In this document: one piece after another, positions 12,436 through 20,369 of the stretch
Layout: each line of letters begins with the position of its first letter
How positions within the stretch are numbered: the stretch's first letter is position 1
DNA from: Streptomyces hygroscopicus
Lineage (GTDB): Bacteria; Actinomycetota; Actinomycetes; Streptomycetales; Streptomycetaceae
Direction: 5' to 3'
Length of the DNA: 64,000 nucleotides
Assembly: GCA_002021875.1 (NCBI GenBank)
Contig: CP018627.1
Coordinates: 11,098,001 to 11,162,000 of the forward strand
Made by a program: the position numbers and the translations under genes
The notes under the pieces: generated by a model
Database searches by the model: none
What the model was told of the DNA's origin: nothing
What the model saw: only the letters and a program-made list of their open reading frames with translations

Positions 12436-12562
12436 CGGCGGGCTGCCCGGCGGTGGGCTGCCCGGCGTCGCGCAACCGCAGCACCAGAGCGGTCATGGCC
12501 TTCACGGAGCGGAAGTTGTCCCGCTTGAGGTCGTCCCCCAGGATCTGCCTCTCCCCACTCAT
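12428..12562 (-). pseudogene. FkbJ-like acyl carrier protein remnant, internally deleted
   Basis: A 44-codon frame starts at ATG 12562 with a good AGGAAGAGG ribosome site and ends at TGA 12428. After MSGERQ it continues as ILGDDLKRDNFRSVKAMTAL and LRLRD, which matches the last helices of the free-standing carrier proteins found in methoxymalonyl-ACP operons (pattern DDLxxxNFRSxxAMxxLVxRLR). The first about 50 residues of the fold, including the phosphopantetheine serine, are absent. The native start and tail seem to have been joined by an internal in-frame deletion. A functional small protein cannot be excluded but is unlikely. Confidence 0.65.
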
Positions 12563-12940
12563 GCAAGCGCCTCTTCCTTGTCGGAGTAGCCGCGCCCCGT
12601 CCCGCGGTCAGGATCGTCGCGGCGCACCTTTTGGACTGGAGACGCTAGTCGGCTGATCGATCACCCCGGAAGGCAACTGATATCGATCAAGCGCATCGGC
12701 ACCCGGGATACCAGACCTGTCGAACAAACTGCCCGGCAGGTTGCGCTGCGTAGCAGATCGGTTGTCGACCGCGCAATCCGTGTGACGCCGACGGCGGCGA
12801 ATTCGCTTGTGGTGCCCAGGTCCATGGTGACGGGTCACGGCCGACTCTACCGTTCCGGCCACGTCTGGTGCTTCCGGCGCACAGCGACGCGTCGGTGGCC
12901 ACAGGAACACCGGGAGCGCATCAACCGAAGGAGCACTTCC
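12563..12940. other. Intergenic region between divergent ACP remnant and esterase gene
   Basis: 378 bases without a convincing gene. It must hold the promoters of the minus-strand carrier-protein/fkbH remnants and of the plus-strand esterase. The only structure seen is the pair of ATCGAT-centred sites listed separately. Confidence 0.5.
12654..12689. promoter_or_regulatory. Paired ATCGAT-centred palindromes, possible regulator site
   Basis: TGATCGATCA (12654-12663) and TGATATCGATCA (12678-12689) lie 24 bases apart, about 90-130 bases upstream of the carrier-protein remnant start. The spacing and short palindromic cores would suit a dimeric regulator such as the nearby LysR protein, but no consensus is known to me. 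Confidence 0.25.
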
Positions 12941-13960
12941 ATGCCAGTCCCCCCACGCCAGGCACTGCCACGGAGCCGATGGAGCCGTATCGCGGCCCGG
13001 CTCCTCCCCGTCGCCGCCCTCGTGCTCGGAGCCGTTCTCGCCGGGCCCGCGCCCGCCGCGAACGCCGCGGTCACCCTCACGAAGGTGGGCAACTTCGGCT
13101 CCAATCCTGGCGCGTTGAACATGTACGTGTACAAGCCGGCGTCGCTGCCCGCGAACGCGCCCGTGGTCGTCGCGCTCCACGGGTGCACACAGAGCGCCCA
13201 GGTCTACGCCGACAACTCTGGGCTGCCCGAGCTCGCGGACCGCGACAAGTTCGTCCTGGTGCTCGCGGAGACCACCTCGTCGAACAACCTCACCAAGTGC
13301 TTCAACTGGTTCCAGGCCGGTGACAATCGGCGTGACCAGGGCGAGGCCCTGTCGATTCGGCAGATGGCCGACCACGCCGTCTCGGCATATGGCGGGGACT
13401 CCAAGCGGGTCTACATCACCGGACTGTCCGCCGGCGGTGCCATGACCTCGGTCATGCTCGCCACCTACCCCGATGTCTTCTCCGCCGGCGCGGTCGTCGC
13501 GGGCCTGCCCTACAACTGCACGAAAATGAACAGCCCTTACCAGTGCATGAACCCCGGGCTCGACCTCGGTCCGGGCGAGTGGGCCCAGCGGGTGCGCGAG
13601 GCGTACCCGTCGTACGGGGGACCGTGGCCGCGCACCGCCATCTGGTACGGCGACCGCGACACGACGGTCGTGCCGCGCAACGCCACCGAACTGCGCGATC
13701 AGTGGACCGCGTTGCACGGACTGTCCCAGACGCCCACCCGCACCTCCAGCATCGGCCCCAATGCCACCCAGCACGACGAGTACGTGACATCCGACGGCAC
13801 GGTGGCCGTCGAGGTCAACAAGGTCCCCGGCATCAACCACGGCACGCCGGTCGACCCCGGCACCGGCGCCGAACAATGCGGCAGCACCGGCGCCCCGTAC
13901 TTCCTGGACTCGATCTGCTCCAGCTACTGGATCACCAAGTTCTTCGGTCTCGGCGGCTAG
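12941..13960 (+). CDS. Secreted polyhydroxybutyrate depolymerase-family esterase
   Basis: 339 aa. A Sec-type signal peptide (residues 1-about 42, with an Arg-rich start, a hydrophobic LLPVAALVLGAVLA stretch and an Ala-rich cleavage region) precedes an alpha/beta hydrolase of the esterase_PHB/LpqC family: ALHGCTQS oxyanion region, nucleophile motif GLSAGGAM near residue 165, and HGTPV near the end as the likely catalytic His. These enzymes hydrolyse short-chain polyhydroxyalkanoates or feruloyl/acetyl esters outside the cell. No substrate-binding module follows, so soluble or oligomeric substrates are possible. GAAGGAG sits about 7 bases before ATG. The next gene, also a secreted hydrolase, may act on its products. 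Confidence 0.88.
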   Translation: MPVPPRQALPRSRWSRIAARLLPVAALVLGAVLAGPAPAANAAVTLTKVGNFGSNPGALNMYVYKPASLPANAPVVVALHGCTQSAQVYADNSGLPELADRDKFVLVLAETTSSNNLTKCFNWFQAGDNRRDQGEALSIRQMADHAVSAYGGDSKRVYITGLSAGGAMTSVMLATYPDVFSAGAVVAGLPYNCTKMNSPYQCMNPGLDLGPGEWAQRVREAYPSYGGPWPRTAIWYGDRDTTVVPRNATELRDQWTALHGLSQTPTRTSSIGPNATQHDEYVTSDGTVAVEVNKVPGINHGTPVDPGTGAEQCGSTGAPYFLDSICSSYWITKFFGLGG

Positions 13961-14153
13961 GGGCACTGTCGCCGACAGCGGCTGCTCCCGCTCGCACACT
14001 CCGCGGCTGTCGTACTCGGTGAGGTGAAACGGCCCGTCATGGTGTCCGGCACCCCCGTCCGGGCCGCCGCCATGGCGGGCCCGCACATGTCCCGTCCGGT
14101 GACCGTGCCTCTAGCCTCCGGCTCGTTCACCACTCGACTCGGAGGAGAATCGG

Positions 14154-15599
14154 ATGTCTCCACCCCGCACAGCCTCCGCCCCACCCCGCGGACGGCCCGG
14201 ACGGCGTGCCGCTCTCGGAGTACGGGCGCTCGTGGGCGCCTGTTCGCTCGTCGTCGCATCGGTCGCGGCGGTGCCCGCGGCCGGCGCGGCGGGGGCACCG
14301 GGCGCCCACTGCTCCGGATACGCCCTGCCGCACGTACCGGGTGCGGCCCACCAACAGGCCGCCTGTCTGGGCGAGTTGACCACAGCCGGAACGGTGGCCT
14401 CGGGCCACACCGATCCGGCCGACTTCGCGGGACTCACCACCAGGGACCTGCCCACACCGAGCGGCGTTCCCGGGATCCAGATCGACGGCTACTTCCCCGA
14501 CACCTCGACCACCAACACCAACCACGGCTGGAACCACGACGCGCAGTTCGTCATCCGGCTGCCCGACCACTGGAACGGCGGTCTGGTGGTATCCGGTACC
14601 CCGGCCAACCGCGAGCAGTACGCCAACGACCGCGCGATCTCCGACTGGGTGCTCTCCCGCGGCTACGCCTTCGCCGCCACCGACAAGGGCAACACCGGCC
14701 CCGCCTTCTACCGCGACGGCCGCAGGCCCGGTGAGGCCGTCGCCGAGTGGAACAAGCGCGTCACCCAGCTCACGCGCGCCGCCGGAGCCGTTGTCACTCA
14801 GCGGTACCACCGGCCTCCCGTCCGCACCCTCGCCACCGGTATGTCCAACGGCGGCTACCTGGTGCGCTGGCAGTTGGAGAACCACCCCGAGCTGTACGAC
14901 GGGGGAGTGGACTGGGAGGGCACTCTGTGGCGCTCCGACGGCCCCAACCCGCTCACCTTCCTGCCGCCCGCGCTGCGCGCATACCCGGCGTACGCCGCCG
15001 GCGGGGCCGGAGCCGAGGACGCCTGGAAGACCATGCGCAGGGCCGGCTACCCGGCGGGCTCGGAGTTTCTGTGGCCGTACCACCACAAGGTCTACTGGGA
15101 CCTGACACAGCGCGTCTACCGCGAGGAAGCCGACCCGGACTTCGACGGACCGACCGAGGCGGGCACCCCCTACTGCGCCCCGGGCACCCGCGGCTGTGAC
15201 GCCGACTACGACTACGCCACCCGGCCGCCCGCGGTCCACCGCGCTGTCGACCGCATCGCTCTGACCGGACGCATCGGCAAACCGCTGATCACCCTGCACG
15301 GCACGCTCGACGCGCTGCTGCCCATCAGCAAGGACTCGGACGTCTACGCCCGCATGGTGCACCAGGCCGGCCGGGGCGCGCTGCTGCGCTACTACCGTAT
15401 CGAGGACGGCACGCACGTCGACTCCCTCGTCGACGCCTACCCCGACAGGCTCCGCCCGATAGTCCCCTGCCACCGCTCCGCCTTCGCGGCACTGGAACAG
15501 TGGCTGACCGGAAAAGGCCGCCCCCCGGCGGACCACACCGTTCAGCGCCCGGCCGACGCGGCTCCGGCGACACTGCTCACGAGCTGCCCGCTGGACTAG
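14154..15599 (+). CDS. Secreted alpha/beta hydrolase, 3-hydroxybutyrate-oligomer hydrolase/tannase-like
   Basis: 481 aa with a signal peptide (about residues 1-46) rich in Arg then hydrophobic. The body has SGTPANREQYANDR, ATDKGNTGPAFY, the nucleophile elbow GMSNGGY near residue 232, an Asp region in HGTLDALLP and a His in EDGTHVDS, the pattern of the tannase/feruloyl-esterase and 3HB-oligomer-hydrolase group. AGGAG precedes ATG by about 8 bases. It follows the PHB-depolymerase-like gene in the same direction after 193 bases, which makes a depolymerase plus oligomer hydrolase pair attractive. The exact substrate is not settled by sequence. Confidence 0.75.
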   Translation: MSPPRTASAPPRGRPGRRAALGVRALVGACSLVVASVAAVPAAGAAGAPGAHCSGYALPHVPGAAHQQAACLGELTTAGTVASGHTDPADFAGLTTRDLPTPSGVPGIQIDGYFPDTSTTNTNHGWNHDAQFVIRLPDHWNGGLVVSGTPANREQYANDRAISDWVLSRGYAFAATDKGNTGPAFYRDGRRPGEAVAEWNKRVTQLTRAAGAVVTQRYHRPPVRTLATGMSNGGYLVRWQLENHPELYDGGVDWEGTLWRSDGPNPLTFLPPALRAYPAYAAGGAGAEDAWKTMRRAGYPAGSEFLWPYHHKVYWDLTQRVYREEADPDFDGPTEAGTPYCAPGTRGCDADYDYATRPPAVHRAVDRIALTGRIGKPLITLHGTLDALLPISKDSDVYARMVHQAGRGALLRYYRIEDGTHVDSLVDAYPDRLRPIVPCHRSAFAALEQWLTGKGRPPADHTVQRPADAAPATLLTSCPLD

Positions 15600-15694
15600 G
15601 CCGCTTCTTTTGGATCAGCGGTCGGGCGCCTGGTCGGGCTGATGGGGCTGCCGAACCGGCCGTGGGATCCGGTACCCCCGGGACTGCTGGTTAC

Positions 15695-16405
15695 TCAGAG
15701 CAGTCCGGCGCTCAGCTCGCTGAACAGGCGGCTGGCCGCCTCGGAGGAGAACTGGCGTTCCAGTTCGGCTCGGGCGACCTCCTTGCGGAAATCACCCTCG
15801 TAGGAGGCGTCGCCGGCGTTGTGCATGAGTTCGGTGAGCCAGGCCGCGAACGCCTGGTAGTTCCAGATGTGGCGCAGGCAGGTGTCGGAGTAGTTGCCGA
15901 GGCCGCTGGCGTCGCCTTCCTTGATCTTGGCGATGATGGCGCGGGCGAAGACCTCGGTGTCGTAGAGGGCGAGGTGGATGCCCTTCGCGCTCATCGGCGG
16001 GACGATGTGGGCCGCGTCGCCGAGCAGGTACAGGCGGCCGTGGCTCATCGGGCTGTACACCACGCATCGCAAGGGCACGATCCGCTTGTCGATGATCTTC
16101 CCGGACGGTATGTCGGTGCCGAATCGGGCGGCCAGTTCGCTCCAGATGCGCTGGTCGGGCCACTGCTCGGGGGAGTCGCCGGCCGGGCACTGGAGGTAGA
16201 GGCGGCCGGCGTTCTCGCCGCGGGGGATCATTCCGGCCAGGCCGCGGTCATGGATCGCCATGCCGGAGGGGTTCGCGGAGACCTCGGCCAGGATGGTCAG
16301 CCAGGAGTACGGGTACTCGTGGGCGTAGCGGGTGAGTGCGTCGGCGGGGATCGCGGCCCGGCTGATGCCGTGGTAGCCGTCACATCCGGCGATGTAATCG
16401 CACTG
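15695..16405 (-). pseudogene. pobA: 4-hydroxybenzoate 3-monooxygenase (PobA) C-terminal remnant
   Basis: About 236 codons match the C-terminal 60% of PobA, a flavoprotein that hydroxylates 4-hydroxybenzoate to protocatechuate. Visible motifs are CDYIAGCDGYHG, AIHDRGLAGMIPRGEN and the FAD-binding GDAAHIVPPMSAKGIHLAL, ending normally at the stop. The first about 150 residues, including the GxGxxG nucleotide-binding loop, are missing. Upstream of 16405 the frame runs into unrelated sequence overlapping a Tat leader. It has no start of its own and cannot make a working enzyme. Confidence 0.88.
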
Positions 16406-16472
16406 AGCCTGGTGGTGGTGCCGTCGGTGAGCCGCCGATGACGGCGGTACGCAGGAGGGTGCGACGTTTCAC
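16380..16472 (-). pseudogene. Tat signal-peptide N-terminus fused out of frame to pobA
   Basis: GTG 16472, with GGAG about 8 bases upstream, opens a 30-codon frame beginning VKRRTLLRTAVIGGS, a classic twin-arginine leader start. After about 15 residues it becomes proline-rich, enters the pobA sequence in the wrong frame, and stops at 16380. The likely history is a deletion that joined the promoter and first codons of a Tat-exported protein gene to the middle of pobA, with the join between about 16405 and 16430. Confidence 0.6.
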
Positions 16473-16779
16473 TCTCGCTCCAATGAGTGGCGTGACCGTT
16501 CCACGCCGTCGGCCGACGGTGTGGTTCCCACGGTCATGGACTCTAGACAGGCAGCCAGTAGGTGGAACTGACGGGATTTGGACAACATATGACGCGGGCG
16601 TGGAGGGGGCTATACATCGGTTGGCTGATGCCCTTCATCACCTCGAAGTCGCTGGATGGGTCCAACTCGCCTGCGGATATGGGGCCTTCTGAATTCCGAT
16701 ACGTCGGAGGTCTTCCCCTGGCGCTCATACGGCCTGCACCATGCCGAGTAGTTCACCACCACAGATGGGAGGCACATAC
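16473..16779. other. Intergenic region upstream of the GH95-like gene
   Basis: 307 bases without a credible gene. A perfect 14-bp palindrome CCGTCGGCCGACGG at 16506-16519 lies 34 bases upstream of the Tat remnant start and could be an operator or hairpin of the lost gene. AT-richer sequence around 16575-16620 may hold the promoter of the plus-strand gene. Confidence 0.4.
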
Positions 16780-19131
16780 GTGACCCCAACGACAGGGAAC
16801 GGGATCTCTCGAAGAGGTGTGATCGGCTCGGCGGCCGTCGTCGGCTCGGCGGTGGCGCTCGGGGCCGCAGGCCCGCTGGGCGGATCCGGCACCGCCTGGG
16901 CCGCGCCCCGGGGAGCCGACGAGGCGGGAAGCCTGTCCGAACGACTGGCCAGAGCCGCCGCCCTGCGGTGGCGGCGGATGCCCGGCGACTGGAAGGACGG
17001 TCCCTTCCTCGCCAACGGCCTGCTTGGGGTGAACGTCTACCGGGGCGCCACGGCCAACTCCGTGAAAGTGATGGTCAGCCACTATCACGTACAGGACCAG
17101 CGACCCCAGTGGGCCGCCACATACGGCTACTCACGGCTGCCCATAGGACATTTCGACCTCACTCTCGCCGGAGAGGTGACCGGTGTCGACTGGACGCTCG
17201 ACATCTGGGACGCCGAGCTGACCGGCACCGTCACCACCACCCGGGGCAGCGTCCGCTTCTCCATGCTGGTGCACAACGCCCGTAGCGCGCTGCTGATCTC
17301 CACCGTGCCGAGCGCGGGCGAGGAGAGTGCGGCCTGGTCGTTCACCTGGATGCCCGCCGCCTCACCCAGGACGAAGGGCAAGCCCGCCGACTACACGGGC
17401 AACCCCGACCCCCGCACCGGCTCCACGGGCGACACCCACTACGTCGAACAGCCGCTGATCGCGGGCGGCGGCTGGGCCACCGCCTGGCGGGAACGGCGGG
17501 TCGGCACCGGCAGGCTGCTCGCCGCGCACATCGTCTACCGCTACCCCGACGACCTCGCGAAGACCACCGAACTCGCCGTGGCCGAGGTGGCGCGCACCCT
17601 GGCCGAGGACCCGGACGAGCTGGTGCGCGCGCACCGCGGCTGGTGGAACCGCTTCTACCAGCGCAGCCTGCTCTCCGTGCCCGACAAGCGGATTCAGGAC
17701 TTCTACTGGATCCAGCTCTACAAGGCCGCCTGCGCCACCCGCGCCGGAAGACCCTCGATGTCCGAGTGGGGACCCTGGTACCCCGAGACCGGCGGGAGTT
17801 GGACCGCGGTCTGGTGGAACCTCAACGTCCAGATCGCCACCTGGCTCATCCAGGGCTCCAACCACCTCGAACTCGACTCCGTCACCTCCACCTTCAGGGA
17901 CTTCGAGAAGAATCTGCCGCTGTCCCTCCCGCCCGAGATCCCGAACGAGCAGATCTACGCGCTGTCCCACCCCTCCGACTGGACGCTGCGCCCCGGCGCC
18001 CACACCGTCGGCGTCCCGGGCACCTCCACCAAGACCGACAACAACGGCAACCTCTCCTGGGCCATGCACAACGTCTGGCTCAGCTACCGCCACACCATGG
18101 ACATCCGTATCGTGCGCGACGTCCTCTACCCGATCCTCGTCAAAGCGGTGAACTACTACGACCACTTCCTCTACGAGGGCGGTGACGGCAAGCTGCATCT
18201 GCCGCTCACCCGGTCCCCGGAGTACGCGGACGCGGTGGACTGCACCTACGACCTCTCCCTGCTCCGCTGGGGCTGCGCCACCCTCCTGGACTGCCTGCGC
18301 ATCCTCCGCACCGACAACCCGCGCGCCGGGCGCTGGCGGGAGATCCTGCGGCGGCTGGTCGACTACCCGCGCGACGCGACCGGCGTCACGATCGGCGCCG
18401 GCACACCACTGGCCGACTCCCACCGCCACTTCTCGCACATGCTGTGGCTGTACCCGCTGCACGAGCTCACCTGGGACCGGCCGGCCGACCGGCACATCAT
18501 GCGGACCACCTTCGACCACTGGACCGAGGACCGCAGCCTCTGGGCGGGGTACAGCTACGCGGCGGCCTCCTCGATGGCGTCGCGGATGGGGCGGCCCGAG
18601 GACGCCCTCGACTTCCTCACCACCTTCACCGGGAACCTCTTCGACGAGTCCTACATGGACTGCTACATGACCGCGAACACCATGTACGCCGAGGACACCA
18701 ACCTGGGCATCGAAAGCCCTCTGAGCACGGCCCAGTCGATCCTCGACATGGGTATACAGAGCCATGGCGGCGTCGTTCGGGTCTTCCCCTCCGTGTCACG
18801 GCGCTGGCCGGACGTCTCGTTCCAGGCACTGCGCGCCCAGGGCGCGTTCCTCGTCGACGCGGACCGCTCCGGCGGCAGGACCCGGTGGGTGCGGGTGCAC
18901 AGCGAGGCGGGCGCGCCACTGGTGCTGCAACACGGCATCGCCGGCGCCATCGACGTACGGGACGAGCACGGCCGCCGGCTGCGGTACCGGGAGACCGGAC
19001 CCGGCCGTATCGAGATCCCGCTCGGCCGGGACGAGACGGCCGTCATCGCCCCGCGCGGCACCCACCCGGATCTGCGACCGCGCGACGTACCGGCCGTCGG
19101 CGACGCGAAGCCGTGGGGACTGCCGGACTGA
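16780..19131 (+). CDS. Tat-exported GH95-like glycoside hydrolase (alpha-L-fucosidase fold)
   Basis: 783 aa from GTG 16780, chosen for GGGAGG about 7 bases upstream; in-frame ATGs at 16741 and 16765 are alternatives. A twin-arginine leader (SRRGVIGSAAVVGSAVALG) is followed by an N-terminal beta domain (about 45-270) and an (alpha/alpha)6 catalytic domain. GH95 hallmarks are WWNLNVQ, where N-L-N matches the paired catalytic asparagines of that family, then SHRHFSHMLWLYPL, and a C-terminal stretch with QSHGGVVRVFPS and FQALRAQGAF corresponding to the GH95 QSH...LPALP...LRARG block. GH95 enzymes release alpha-1,2-fucose or alpha-galactose. Several positions differ from well-known fucosidases, so the substrate is uncertain. 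Confidence 0.72.
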   Translation: MTPTTGNGISRRGVIGSAAVVGSAVALGAAGPLGGSGTAWAAPRGADEAGSLSERLARAAALRWRRMPGDWKDGPFLANGLLGVNVYRGATANSVKVMVSHYHVQDQRPQWAATYGYSRLPIGHFDLTLAGEVTGVDWTLDIWDAELTGTVTTTRGSVRFSMLVHNARSALLISTVPSAGEESAAWSFTWMPAASPRTKGKPADYTGNPDPRTGSTGDTHYVEQPLIAGGGWATAWRERRVGTGRLLAAHIVYRYPDDLAKTTELAVAEVARTLAEDPDELVRAHRGWWNRFYQRSLLSVPDKRIQDFYWIQLYKAACATRAGRPSMSEWGPWYPETGGSWTAVWWNLNVQIATWLIQGSNHLELDSVTSTFRDFEKNLPLSLPPEIPNEQIYALSHPSDWTLRPGAHTVGVPGTSTKTDNNGNLSWAMHNVWLSYRHTMDIRIVRDVLYPILVKAVNYYDHFLYEGGDGKLHLPLTRSPEYADAVDCTYDLSLLRWGCATLLDCLRILRTDNPRAGRWREILRRLVDYPRDATGVTIGAGTPLADSHRHFSHMLWLYPLHELTWDRPADRHIMRTTFDHWTEDRSLWAGYSYAAASSMASRMGRPEDALDFLTTFTGNLFDESYMDCYMTANTMYAEDTNLGIESPLSTAQSILDMGIQSHGGVVRVFPSVSRRWPDVSFQALRAQGAFLVDADRSGGRTRWVRVHSEAGAPLVLQHGIAGAIDVRDEHGRRLRYRETGPGRIEIPLGRDETAVIAPRGTHPDLRPRDVPAVGDAKPWGLPD

Positions 19132-19142
19132 GCCGGGGCGTG

Positions 19143-19295
19143 TCAGGTGAGCAGCCACATGTAGGACGAGGTGAGGCCCGAGGCCAGCCAGAACGATCCG
19201 GAGGCGATCCCGATGATGATCAGTACCGCCAGCGCGCTGTCTATCTTTTCCACCCGCGGGGACGGACGCCGGGGCTCCAGGTCATGTGAACTCAC
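19143..19295 (-). CDS. Small single-pass membrane protein
   Basis: 50 aa from GTG 19295: a hydrophilic, Pro/Arg-rich N-terminus (SSHDLEPRRPSPRVEK), one transmembrane helix (ALAVLIIIGIASGSFWLAS) and a short tail. A longer frame from ATG 19355 exists, but the GTG gives a more natural protein. No function can be assigned. It ends 11 bases from the stop of the convergent GH95-like gene. Confidence 0.5.
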   Translation of the reverse strand: MSSHDLEPRRPSPRVEKIDSALAVLIIIGIASGSFWLASGLTSSYMWLLT

Positions 19296-19516
19296 CCGTC
19301 CACCATATATGGCAAGAAGTGGGTGTGTGTGGCGGCTTGTTGAGGACCTTGGCAAGGCGAAGTGATCGGAGCCCGAATCGACCGGCTGCGTCCCGGATCA
19401 TCAGCCTCGTCCTCGTACCCGACAAACCCGCCGAAGCCGGGACGGGCACCGGCGTCGGCGGGGAGGCCGCGAGCGAGACCTGAGCGGCTGCGCGATCGCG
19501 CGACCGGACCGAAATG

Positions 19517-20101
19517 CTAACCGAGGTTCCACCTGCCCACGCGCTCCTCGTCGAGCCCGGTCGCGTCCATCTGGTACGTCACGGCCGTGATCTTCGCGCC
19601 CTCCGGTACTTCGAAGATCACCCACCCGGCGGCCCGCTCGCCCGGCTGGAGGATCAGGGAGAGGTCCAAGGACTCGCCGACGGTGGGGGACCCGGGCTTG
19701 CCGAAGTACCTCTTCCCCGTCGAGTCGATGACCTTCGCCCCGTTGTACCCGCTGTCGTGGTAGGTGCCCGTGCCCGTGCCGACGATCGAGAACTCCGCCG
19801 CGACCAGGCGCTCCCCGGGGGGAGCCTTGAAGTAGGCGATCTCCGCCTGGGCGCGGTCCACGTACCTCTTCAACGTGAAGTCGGCCCGGACCGTGCCAGT
19901 GGTGTCCAGATTGCCGGCCAGTCCATCCAGCGCGAGAGTGTCGCCGAGCTTGCCGACCGGCGGCCCCGCGCTGCTGGGCGCGGCGTCCGGCGCCTGCTCC
20001 CCGCCGGGTTCGGCCGGGCCGCTGGGGCCGGTGTTCTTCGTGGGCCCGCCCTTGCCGATGCCCACGTCCGAACCGCCGCATGCCACAAGGGCGCCGCCCG
20101 C
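19517..20101 (-). pseudogene. DUF4352-type lipoprotein lacking most of its signal peptide
   Basis: The frame begins within a lipobox-like AGGALVACGGSD and continues through a low-complexity Gly/Pro/Ala linker into a beta-rich domain ending NLG, typical of actinobacterial DUF4352 lipoproteins (RYFGKPGSPTVGESLDLS, WVIFEVPEGAKITAV). The hydrophobic core and N-terminus of the signal peptide are missing; upstream of about 20101 the sequence belongs to an opposing gene. A GTG at 20086 sits just before the lipobox Cys but has no ribosome site. It is most likely a truncated, unexported gene. Confidence 0.65.
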
Positions 20102-20233
20102 ACCGGCTCGCCCCTGTTCACCTGGCCTGCCGTCGTCCTCTACGCGCTGCTCGTCGCCGCCTGGGCCGTGGTCGCCTGCCGCTCACTGGGCCACGCCGCC
20201 GCGCACGCGGGCAGGCCGAAGAGCCGGGCGTAA
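20087..20233 (+). pseudogene. C-terminal fragment of a membrane protein
   Basis: The last about 48 codons of a plus-strand gene: a transmembrane helix (LFTWPAVVLYALLVAAWAVV) and a basic tail ending PKSRA. No start codon with a ribosome site precedes it, and its upstream end coincides with the truncated lipoprotein on the other strand. Family not recognised. Confidence 0.5.
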
Positions 20234-20315
20234 CCCGGTGCCGGTCGCGGTGCCGCTCAATGGAAAGCCGCCGCACAGGTCTTGACCTACCCCGCGCGCC
20301 ACCCGCAGAGTGCTC

Positions 20316-20344
20316 GGTAATGCGCATAGGTAATGCGCATTACC
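20316..20344. promoter_or_regulatory. LacI-family operator: 16-bp perfect palindrome plus a half-matching copy
   Basis: GGTAATGCGCATTACC (20329-20344) is a perfect palindrome with the central CG typical of LacI-family sites. A second copy, GGTAATGCGCATAGG (20316-20330), begins 13 bases earlier and preserves the left 12 bases. TTGACC at 20282 could be the -35. The LacI-type gene starts 25 bases downstream, so autoregulation and control of the following genes are likely. Confidence 0.75.
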
Positions 20345-20369
20345 ACTCGGCGGGGAGAAGGAATCAAGC

